Shown one piece after another: positions 25,277 to 31,922 of a stretch of DNA of 64,000 nucleotides; position 1 is the first letter of the stretch; every line of letters begins with the position of its first letter. Origin of the DNA: Deltaproteobacteria bacterium (GTDB lineage Bacteria; Desulfobacterota; Desulfuromonadia; Desulfuromonadales; Geopsychrobacteraceae); the NCBI GenBank assembly GCA_024280335.1, contig JAJRQI010000061.1, positions 98,465 through 162,464 on the forward strand. The letters are read 5' to 3'. The translations under genes and the position numbers were made by a program. A model generated the notes under the pieces. It saw nothing but the letters and a program-made list of their open reading frames with translations. It was not told the origin of the DNA and ran no database searches.

Positions 25277-25397
25277 GGGACTGCTGCCCGGAAGGTCGCC
25301 GGAACGGTCTTTTTTCACCCCTTTGCTTTGCATCTTGATTATGGCTGCTCTTTGGGGGTAAGGTATGCGCATAAGGTATCCGCACTAGGGAGTTGAT

Positions 25398-25649
25398 ATG
25401 GAAGCTAATATTCTTTATGACTTGGAAGCGCCCAAAAAACCGGTTAATTTGACCGCGAATACGGATCTGATCCAGCAGGCGAAGAGCTTGGGTATCAACC
25501 TTTCCAGCACTTTTGAAAAAGCTGTGACGGATGAGATTCGATTGGTGAAAGAAAAACAATGGCGAGAAGAGAGCCGGGAGGGGATTGAAGCATACAATCG
25601 TCGGATTTCTCAGTATGGGGTTTTCGGTGCGAGTTTGAGGAAATTCTGA
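25398..25649 (+). CDS. ccdA: CcdA-type antitoxin
   Basis: An 83-residue antitoxin that would bind and neutralise CcdB. The N-terminal half has KKPVNLTANTDLIQQAKSLG, the ribbon-helix-helix dimer that also represses the operon; the C-terminal half (WREESREGIEAYNRRISQYG) is the disordered toxin-binding tail with the family's YN...G pattern. GGGAG precedes the ATG by 6 nt. The stop overlaps the ccdB start. Two direct copies of AAGGTAT(G/C)CGC just upstream (25361-25382) may be the operator. Confidence 0.93.
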   Translation: MEANILYDLEAPKKPVNLTANTDLIQQAKSLGINLSSTFEKAVTDEIRLVKEKQWREESREGIEAYNRRISQYGVFGASLRKF

Positions 25650-25963
25650 TGCCTCAGCTCGATATATACGAAAACGACGATCCCGCATCACGGGAGGTCA
25701 TCCCTTTTTTGCTCGATGTACAACACGATCTGCACGCTGATCTGGGGACACGGCTGGTAATCCCTCTGGTGCGAGGCGTTTCACAACGACAGTGTATCCC
25801 GCGACTTTGTCTCCGTTTTTCCATCGGATCAGAGGAGTTAACCCTGTCTACGCCTGAAATGGGCGCATATCCGGTAGCAAATCTTGGTGGTAAGATAGGT
25901 TCCTTGTCGCACCGTAGATCAGAAATACTGGCCGCCATCGATTTTCTGCTCAGCGGCTTTTAG
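25649..25963 (+). CDS. ccdB: CcdB-type gyrase toxin
   Basis: A 104-residue toxin that poisons DNA gyrase in this family. It has the N-terminal MPQLDIYENDD, the LLDVQHDLHADLGTRLVIPL strand pair, and the C-terminal segment GSLSHRRSEILAAIDFLLSG; plasmid CcdB ends in a comparable Trp-Gly-Ile tail that contacts gyrase, here replaced by SGF, so gyrase binding may differ. It overlaps ccdA by one base (TGATG). A chromosomal module with no plasmid genes nearby. Confidence 0.92.
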   Translation: MPQLDIYENDDPASREVIPFLLDVQHDLHADLGTRLVIPLVRGVSQRQCIPRLCLRFSIGSEELTLSTPEMGAYPVANLGGKIGSLSHRRSEILAAIDFLLSGF

Positions 25964-25967
25964 GCAG

Positions 25968-25985
25968 CGCTTACTCACGGATTCA
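25968..25985 (-). repeat. 18-bp solo element end (inverted copy of 29413)
   Basis: The reverse strand reads TGAATCCGTGAGTAAGCG, identical to 29413-29430 on the plus strand and sharing ATCCGTGAGTA with both ends of the palindrome at 193-344. It starts 5 bases after the ccdB stop codon. The 25968 and 29413 copies enclose the segment 26.0-29.4 kb in inverted orientation. Confidence 0.6.
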
Positions 25986-26008
25986 AGTTTACTGCAGGAG
26001 AAATTAAA

Positions 26009-26884
26009 TTGCAGGATGTCACAATCATCGGCTGCGGCGATATCGGTCGTCGGGTCGGCAAAATATTATTGAAGCAGGGGCGTCAGGTTCTGGCTCTGGT
26101 CCGTTCGGAAGAGAAAGCCGGAGAGTTGCGAGCGAAAGGTTTCGCAACCCTGATCGGTGATCTTGATTATCGGGAGGAGACCCCGGAGATTCCTCTGCAG
26201 GGGACGCAGCTGTTCTATTTCATGCCGCCGCAGGGGGGCGGGAAGAGTGATTACCGGGTGCTCAATTTCTGCCGCAGACTTTCGCCGGAAAACGCCCCGT
26301 CAAAAGTTGTCTATATCAGTACCAGCGGCGTGTATGGCGACTGCGGCGGGGCACTGGTCACGGAAGAGACACCGCTCAATCCGCAGACCGCGCGGGCGCA
26401 GCGACGTGTCAGTGCCGAAAGTCAATTACAGGAGCAGGCGCAGCGCCTCGGTTTTGCGCTGATCATCCTGCGGGTGACGGGGATTTACGGTCCCGGTCGG
26501 CTGCCGGTTGCCCGAGTGATGCAGGGGCATCCGGTCCTCAAGCCGAAAGAGGCGCCCTTTACCAACCGTATTCATTCCCTCGATCTGGTGCAGATCTGTT
26601 TGGCGGCGGTGGAACGGGGGGAGGATGGCGACATTTTTAATGTCTGTGATGGCCAGCAGAGCAGCATGACCGAATATTTCACCGCCATTGCCGAGATGCA
26701 CGATCTGCCGCGACCGAAACAGATCAGCATGGCCGAAGCGGAGCAGGAGATGAACCCGCTGATGCTCTCCTATCTGAAGGAGTCGCGCCGGATGTCCAAT
26801 CGGAAGCTGAAGGAAAAGCTGGCCATCGAACTGCGCTATCCCACCCTGGAAACTGGATTAAAAGCCTGTGGGGAGGATTTATGA
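26009..26884 (+). CDS. NAD(P)-binding epimerase/dehydratase-like protein (YeeZ-like)
   Basis: A 291-residue extended short-chain dehydrogenase. The dinucleotide site is at the very start (VTIIGCGDIGRRVGKILLKQ), the catalytic-region segment VVYISTSGVYGDCGG is near residue 105, and ILRVTGIYGPGRLPV near 155. The usual YxxxK lysine is not obvious, so it may bind NAD without classical chemistry. It begins with TTG at 26009, supported by AGGAG 8 nt upstream. First of a three-gene run; its stop overlaps the next start by four bases. Confidence 0.85.
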   Translation: MQDVTIIGCGDIGRRVGKILLKQGRQVLALVRSEEKAGELRAKGFATLIGDLDYREETPEIPLQGTQLFYFMPPQGGGKSDYRVLNFCRRLSPENAPSKVVYISTSGVYGDCGGALVTEETPLNPQTARAQRRVSAESQLQEQAQRLGFALIILRVTGIYGPGRLPVARVMQGHPVLKPKEAPFTNRIHSLDLVQICLAAVERGEDGDIFNVCDGQQSSMTEYFTAIAEMHDLPRPKQISMAEAEQEMNPLMLSYLKESRRMSNRKLKEKLAIELRYPTLETGLKACGEDL

Positions 26885-27660
26885 TCGCCGCTGTGGCCTC
26901 TGTGACCCTCAAACCGGTGGCTGGTTTCGTTCGTGGGTTCAGCTATCCGTTGCGGGCGGCCAAGTTTTTAGTAAAGCAGCCCAGGTTGCTGAAATATGTG
27001 GCGATCCCGTTTCTTATCAATGTGCTGGTCTTTTCGCTGTCGGTCTATTTCGGCCTCGGCATGTTTGAAGGCCTGCTGGAAACCTACGCACCGAGTACCG
27101 AGCTCTGGTATGGAGTGATCCTCTACTATCTGGCCTGGAGCCTGGCGTTGCTGCTGACGACAGTGGTGGTTTTCTTCACCTTTACCCTCATCGGTAATCT
27201 GATCGCTTCACCCTTTAACGAACTGCTTTCCGAGCGAACTGAAATCTTGAAAGTCGGTGGTCTGCCGGGTGAGGAACTCAGTGCTGGACATTTCTGGAAA
27301 GAAGCAAAAAACGCCCTGCTGGTCGAGTTGAAGAAGATGGCAGTATTTATCAGCGGCATGTTGTTGCTGCTGACCATTAATCTGGTTCCCGGCATCGGTT
27401 CCGTAATCTACGCAGTCCTGGCTCCGCTGTTCACCCTGTTTTTTCTGGTCGTGGAGTATCTGGCCTTTGTTTTGATGCGCAAACAACTCAGCTTTGCCGA
27501 ACAGCGTCGCTATGTGACCCGGTGTCCGCTGATGATGCTCGGTTTCGGCTGTGGCGTCTTCTGCTTGCTGGCAATCCCTTTTCTACAATTTTTCTGTATC
27601 CCGCTGGCGGTGGTCGGGGCCACCCTGCTCTGGTGCGATTTCCCGCGCGAGGAAGGATAA
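26881..27660 (+). CDS. EI24/CysZ-like membrane protein
   Basis: A 259-residue integral membrane protein. The N-terminal segment GFVRGFSYPLRAAKFLVKQP followed by alternating hydrophobic segments near residues 42-62, 78-108, 152-190 and 205-235, with NLIASPFNELLSER in the cytosolic loop, is the EI24/CysZ pattern. CysZ is a sulphate-uptake protein in enterobacteria; distant members like this one have no proven substrate. It overlaps the preceding dehydrogenase gene (ATGA) and is followed 9 nt later by the peptidase gene. Confidence 0.85.
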   Translation: MIAAVASVTLKPVAGFVRGFSYPLRAAKFLVKQPRLLKYVAIPFLINVLVFSLSVYFGLGMFEGLLETYAPSTELWYGVILYYLAWSLALLLTTVVVFFTFTLIGNLIASPFNELLSERTEILKVGGLPGEELSAGHFWKEAKNALLVELKKMAVFISGMLLLLTINLVPGIGSVIYAVLAPLFTLFFLVVEYLAFVLMRKQLSFAEQRRYVTRCPLMMLGFGCGVFCLLAIPFLQFFCIPLAVVGATLLWCDFPREEG

Positions 27661-27669
27661 TAACCGGCC

Positions 27670-28902
27670 ATGCGTACGCTACTCCTCAGCCTGTTGCTGG
27701 CGATCTCTCTGCACGGCATGGTGTATGCCTATACGCGAAGTTACGTAAAGGAGAACAATCAGGGCGTGCAACTGCTTGAGCAGGGACGCTACCTTGAGGG
27801 GCTGGCGCTGCTGAAGGAGGCACAGCAACGGCAACCCTATGACGAGTCGATTCGCGAAAACCTGCGTTCGGCTTATCACCTGTCCGGGCAGAAACTGGTG
27901 CAAACGAAACGTTATGAAGAAGCCATCGAGCTGCTTTATGAGGCCCAGCAGTTTGACGACAGTCAGCGTTCATTCTGGATTCTGCGTGGCTACTCTTTTT
28001 TACGTTTGAAGCGATATGATGAAGCCGAAGTTGAGTTGCGCGAGGCACAGGGGATGGGGGACCCTGATGCCAATATCTTCCATCTGCTCGGCCAGGTCTA
28101 TTACAACACCGACCAGATGTATGAAGCATTTGACGCGCTGGAAAGTGCCGAACTGTACGATCCGGATAACCATGCTATCAAGCAGATGCTGGAGAAGGTC
28201 CGCCGGGAACTGGCGGTTGAAAAGGAGATGGAGAAGGAATACGGCGGCCATTTTGTCATCACTTTTGAAGGTGACGAAAATCAGTATCTGGGCAGTGAAG
28301 TTCTGGATGTTCTCGAAGATGCCTACAATTGGATCGGCTCACAACTGGATCATTACCCGGAACAACGGGTCACCGTAATTCTCTATTCCCGGCGACAATT
28401 CAGCGAGCTGACCAATTCACCCGAGTGGGCCGGGGGGCTTTATGACGGCAAAATCCGCCTGCCGGTCGGCGGTATTTCAACCGTCGGTGCCCAGGTGCAG
28501 GGGTTGCTTTACCACGAGTATATGCATGTGGTGGTGCGTGATATCGCCGGTCTCAAGGTCCCTGTCTGGTTGAATGAGGGGTTGGCTGAAATGGCCGAGC
28601 GGTCTGTGCATAGCCAGCCTTTGCAGGTTTTACCCGATGCGAAACAGCAGAACATGTTGATCCCGCTTGAAACCCTGGCGCGCTCGTTCCGCAATTTACG
28701 GGGTACGCAGGTGTCGCTGGCTTATGAGCAGAGTTACGATCTGGTGCGTTTTCTGATCGACAGGTACGGTTGGTACAATGTCCGCGAGTTACTCTTTGCA
28801 CTGCGGGACAACAAGACATTTTTCGAAGCGATCGATGCGGTGTTGGGGATTGACAGCATGACCTACAAATCGTTGGAACAGCGCTGGCTGGAGGCCGGTT
28901 AG
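27670..28902 (+). CDS. TPR protein with a peptidase-MA-like zinc domain
   Basis: A 410-residue exported protein. A signal peptide (MRTLLLSLLLAISLHGMVYA) is followed by three to four TPR units (residues 30-165; GRYLEGLALLKEAQQRQPYD, KRYEEAIELLYEAQQFDDSQ). The C-terminal part is a gluzincin-type domain with HEYMHVVVRD near residue 280 and NEGLAEMAE about 20 residues later, the zinc ligands and the catalytic Glu of HExxH...E enzymes. Likely a periplasmic peptidase acting on proteins held by the TPR part. Its stop overlaps the convergent gene 28899 by four bases. Confidence 0.85.
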   Translation: MRTLLLSLLLAISLHGMVYAYTRSYVKENNQGVQLLEQGRYLEGLALLKEAQQRQPYDESIRENLRSAYHLSGQKLVQTKRYEEAIELLYEAQQFDDSQRSFWILRGYSFLRLKRYDEAEVELREAQGMGDPDANIFHLLGQVYYNTDQMYEAFDALESAELYDPDNHAIKQMLEKVRRELAVEKEMEKEYGGHFVITFEGDENQYLGSEVLDVLEDAYNWIGSQLDHYPEQRVTVILYSRRQFSELTNSPEWAGGLYDGKIRLPVGGISTVGAQVQGLLYHEYMHVVVRDIAGLKVPVWLNEGLAEMAERSVHSQPLQVLPDAKQQNMLIPLETLARSFRNLRGTQVSLAYEQSYDLVRFLIDRYGWYNVRELLFALRDNKTFFEAIDAVLGIDSMTYKSLEQRWLEAG

Positions 28903-29261
28903 TCTTTTTTTTGAGACTGATCGCTTTTTGTTGACGGCTCTTCGGCTGTCGCCGGCAGTTCTGTGCGGATCAGTTCAATCTCTTCTTTGAGCAGGGCAGC
29001 GGCCTGTTTCAGGCTATGCAGCTTTTCCAGTAGGTGGGCCGCTTCTTTGTCGGTTGAAATCTCCTGCTTCCCGATCTGATACAGATCGCCGACCCGCTTG
29101 CCCAGTTCACTCTGCAGTTGTTCGATCTTTTTATGTATTGCTCCCAGATCGATTTTCTTTTGCACCACCTGCTTGTACTGGTTGGCACGGAATGAAGCCG
29201 TGTTCAATGCCTGACGAGTGGCTTGAAAGAGCCGCTCGGTGGTTTTGTTCTTTGCTGACAT
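28899..29261 (-). CDS. Coiled-coil protein of unknown function
   Basis: A 120-residue, mostly helical protein with strong heptad character from about 38 to 95 (LGAIHKKIEQLQSELGKRVG ... LLEKLHSLKQAAALLKEEIE) and a charged disordered tail. No domain recognised. I chose the ATG at 29261 because AGGAGGAG lies just upstream; the alternative at 29282 lacks one. It is convergent with the TPR peptidase and shares four bases with its stop region. A cytosolic structural or envelope-linked role is possible but unproven. Confidence 0.7.
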   Translation of the reverse strand: MSAKNKTTERLFQATRQALNTASFRANQYKQVVQKKIDLGAIHKKIEQLQSELGKRVGDLYQIGKQEISTDKEAAHLLEKLHSLKQAAALLKEEIELIRTELPATAEEPSTKSDQSQKKD

Positions 29262-29412
29262 CAGTCTCCTCCTGATGGTCAAAGTGTGGATAACCGTAGT
29301 AGAATTATATCATCCCTCCCCACGAAGAAAAGTTTAAAGCTGATTGTATCCTTGATTGGTTGGTGGTTGCCGTTCTTTTTCATCTAAGCTAAACTGCCAG
29401 CTTATTTTACCC

Positions 29413-29437
29413 TGAATCCGTGAGTAAGCGGCGGATT
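29413..29437 (+). repeat. 18-bp solo element end within a small palindrome
   Basis: TGAATCCGTGAGTAAGCG is followed by GCGGATTCA so that GAATCCG and CGGATTC form a 7-bp inverted pair. The 18-mer is exactly repeated, inverted, at 25968-25985. It lies in the leader of the fructose-bisphosphatase gene. Confidence 0.6.
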
Positions 29438-29492
29438 CATGTTTCCCTTTTCAAGCTCTGCGACCTATAGCCCTCGGGAGAATTCAAGTACT

Positions 29493-30488
29493 ATGAGCCA
29501 GCCTGGAAAAACCAAATTTCAGATCGATCTGCGTCGACATCTGCGCGAACAGGATATTGACGACAACCTGATCCATCTGATTACTGAAATCGCCGAGGCC
29601 TCCAAGTATATCATCAACTCGATCCGCACCGGCGATCTGGGGGTTGCCGGTACTTCGAATCTGTACGGGGAGAAGCAGTTGGCGCTGGATGTGCTGGCCG
29701 ATCGGATTCTGCGTAAGCGGCTTGATCACTCACGGGTTGTCGCCAATATCATGTCGGAAGAGATGGATGAAATCATCCCGATCTCGCCTGATTGCGCCGG
29801 CAAGTATTCGGTGGCCTTCGATCCCCTCGACGGCTCTTCGCTGGTCGATGTGAACCTGGCGGTGGGAACCATCGTGTCGATTTTTGAAGGTTGTGACCTG
29901 CTCCAACCCGGGCGGAATCAGGTAGCAGCACTTTACGTGCTCTATGGACCTCGAACCACCTTGATTTACAGTACCGGGAACGGTGTTCATGAGTTCGCGT
30001 TGAATACCCTGATGGAGTACACCCTGCTGCAAGAAAATATCAAAATCGAGTCGAAGGGCAATCTGTACTCGCCCGGCGGACAGCGCAATCTTTACACGCC
30101 GGGGGTCGAGGCGTTTACCAACCATCTGGAAGAGCGTGGCGTCAAACTGCGCTACAGCGGCGGCTTTGTCCCGGATATCAATCAGATTCTTCTCAAAGGG
30201 CGGGGGATCTTTTACTACCCGCACCTGCAGGGGCTGCCACAGGGAAAGTTACGGTTACTGTTTGAATTGAGTCCGATGGCCTACCTGATCGAACAGGCGG
30301 GCGGTGCGGCCTCCAACGGCCATCAACCGATTCTCGATCTGCAACCGGATCAGATCCATGGCCGGGCCCCGGTATTTATCGGCTGCAAAGAAGACGTGGC
30401 TCTGGCAGAGGAATTTATTCGCAAGTATGAAGTTGAATCGCCGCCACAGGTTGGAAAAAAGTCCTCGAAAGCGGTGCACAGTAACTAA
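29493..30488 (+). CDS. fbp: Fructose-1,6-bisphosphatase, class I
   Basis: A 331-residue gluconeogenic phosphatase (fructose 1,6-bisphosphate to fructose 6-phosphate). The metal and phosphate site VAFDPLDGSSLVDVNLAVGT is near residue 110, preceded by IMSEEMDEII; the C-terminal substrate segment GKLRLLFELSPMAYLIEQAG with GGAASNG follows near 270. I chose the ATG at 29493 (MSQPGKTK), 12 nt after GGGAG; the frame is open from 29439. In an autotrophic or acetate-using anaerobe this enzyme supports sugar synthesis. Confidence 0.95.
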   Translation: MSQPGKTKFQIDLRRHLREQDIDDNLIHLITEIAEASKYIINSIRTGDLGVAGTSNLYGEKQLALDVLADRILRKRLDHSRVVANIMSEEMDEIIPISPDCAGKYSVAFDPLDGSSLVDVNLAVGTIVSIFEGCDLLQPGRNQVAALYVLYGPRTTLIYSTGNGVHEFALNTLMEYTLLQENIKIESKGNLYSPGGQRNLYTPGVEAFTNHLEERGVKLRYSGGFVPDINQILLKGRGIFYYPHLQGLPQGKLRLLFELSPMAYLIEQAGGAASNGHQPILDLQPDQIHGRAPVFIGCKEDVALAEEFIRKYEVESPPQVGKKSSKAVHSN

Positions 30489-30492
30489 ACCG

Positions 30493-30553
30493 GTAACGAT
30501 TCAGCACCTTCCGCCTTCAGTCCTCTGGCGAAGTTGCTGTGCTGAATTGTTAC
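30493..30553. mobile_element. 61-bp internal-deletion copy of the GTAAC MITE
   Basis: Starts GTAACGATTCAGCAC and ends GTGCTGAATTGTTAC, a 15-bp terminal inverted repeat with one mismatch. The inner sequence CTCTGGCGAAGTTGCTGTGC matches the left part of the 35788 element. No target duplication is visible, so it is older or internally deleted. Confidence 0.65.
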
Positions 30554-30578
30554 CAGATCCGATCCATTAGGGAAAACG

Positions 30579-31697
30579 ATGATCCAGCGTGGATTTCTGA
30601 TTCTGTTGCTCTGGTTGTTGCCGCTTACGGTGGTTGCCGCCGATATGACCGAGCGGGAGTGGATGGAACAGTTGGTCGCTGGACTGGGCTGGGAGTACGG
30701 GCTGCCCGACGAACCGCAGGATGAAGATTACATCGCTCTGCTCTCCGGCGAGCGGTCACTGCGTCTGGAGGTTGAAACAAACCACCGGAAAACGGATCGG
30801 GTGGCGGTCAAGCATTTCACCAATTATGGAGAATATAGCGGCAGCGGTTGGGTCAGTGGTTTCCGCCGGCCGACAAAAATCCACCTCGATTTTCTGCTGC
30901 AGCACAATGGCCGCTATCGGCTGGCAATCGCATCGCGTTTGCCAGGGGTCAAAGTAGCAGTTGCGGACAGTGAATTTGTCGCTTCCGGCGGCGAATCGTT
31001 TGCCCGCCATGAACTGGGCACGGTTAATCTTCCCGCCGGCCAGACCCGGATTGTTATTACCCTGCCGCCGAATGCTGCCATCGATTATCTGGAGTTAAGC
31101 GCCCCCCGCTTTGCTCGAATCTCCCCGCTTGACGGTTGGCACCCGCAACAACCGATGAAGGCAGCGGATTTGGCTTTAACCAGCCTGCAACTTCTCGATC
31201 TGCTCGCGCTGTTGCCGCTTACCGAACAAAAATTATCGGTCGAACTGGAAACCGCTACGGAGGTTGCCAGTGCTCGTATCTCCTCCGCACGTCACCTGGG
31301 AGTGCCGAGCAGTTTCTCCTGGTTGCAAGCAGGCAATCAAGCTGCCCGCATTCAGATACCGATCAAGGTTCCGAGCGCGGCCTGTTACCAGGTATCGTTG
31401 CGCGGCAGTGGAGAGCAGCCGGTCCGGGTCCGCTTCGAGGATTACCTTGCCCGTGAGGTCCGTTTCGGTTATGCCCTGTCGACTCGGGAATTGGGCAGTC
31501 TCTGTCTGCCGCCGCAAACCTTGAATCTGGAGATTCAATTACCTGCCTGGGGCGGTGTCGATCTGTTCGAACTGCAGCAATACGACACCAGCGCTTCTGC
31601 TCTTGCACGGCTGCTCGGGCTGGATTCCGAGCAGCAATTGCTCGAGCAAAAAATCATCAATCAACTGCTGGAACTTGCCTCCGGCATGATCCGTTAA
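30579..31697 (+). CDS. Exported protein of unknown function
   Basis: A 372-residue protein with a signal peptide (MIQRGFLILLLWLLPLTVVA, cleaved near AADM). The mature chain is predicted all-beta in two halves: residues 60-180, with HLDFLLQHNGRYRLAIASRL and ITLPPNAAIDYLELSAP, and residues 220-345, with CYQVSLRGSGEQPVRVRFED and a similar ending GGVDLFELQQYD. The two halves look like repeated jelly-roll modules such as galactose-binding folds, but this is inferred from pattern. AGGGAAAA precedes the ATG. It is alone between fbp and comEC. Confidence 0.65.
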   Translation: MIQRGFLILLLWLLPLTVVAADMTEREWMEQLVAGLGWEYGLPDEPQDEDYIALLSGERSLRLEVETNHRKTDRVAVKHFTNYGEYSGSGWVSGFRRPTKIHLDFLLQHNGRYRLAIASRLPGVKVAVADSEFVASGGESFARHELGTVNLPAGQTRIVITLPPNAAIDYLELSAPRFARISPLDGWHPQQPMKAADLALTSLQLLDLLALLPLTEQKLSVELETATEVASARISSARHLGVPSSFSWLQAGNQAARIQIPIKVPSAACYQVSLRGSGEQPVRVRFEDYLAREVRFGYALSTRELGSLCLPPQTLNLEIQLPAWGGVDLFELQQYDTSASALARLLGLDSEQQLLEQKIINQLLELASGMIR

Positions 31698-31758
31698 TTG
31701 GTGTAACGATTCTGGAGCGCGATGGATAGCCTCGCACTGCATCAATAGTTTTCTTGCC

Positions 31759-31890
31759 GCACAATAATAATCGGTCATTCCCGAGGGGGTAATCGGGAAT
31801 CCAGACTTGAAAACCATGGATTCCCGATAGAATCATTCGGGGATGACAGATGTTTTTGCCGATCGGTTCAGATTTGTTCTGAATCGTTAT
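31759..31890. mobile_element. Degenerate MITE copy with GTCATTCCCG core
   Basis: From GCACAATAATAATCGG to GAATCGTTAT this matches the reverse complement of the element at 51255-51396 at roughly nine bases in ten, including the inner hairpin GTCATTCCCGAGG ... CATTCGGGGATGAC. Its left end has been replaced, and no target duplication is seen. It lies just upstream of comEC. Confidence 0.75.
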
Positions 31891-31910
31891 TTCATTCAGT
31901 CTGCTCCGAC

Positions 31911-31920
31911 GGGGGGGGGG
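31911..31920 (+). promoter_or_regulatory. Ten-G tract forming the comEC ribosome-binding site
   Basis: A run of ten G is followed by AG and the comEC ATG (31923). It serves as the only Shine-Dalgarno-like sequence for comEC. Its length could vary by slippage and change the spacing. Confidence 0.5.
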
Positions 31921-31922
31921 AG

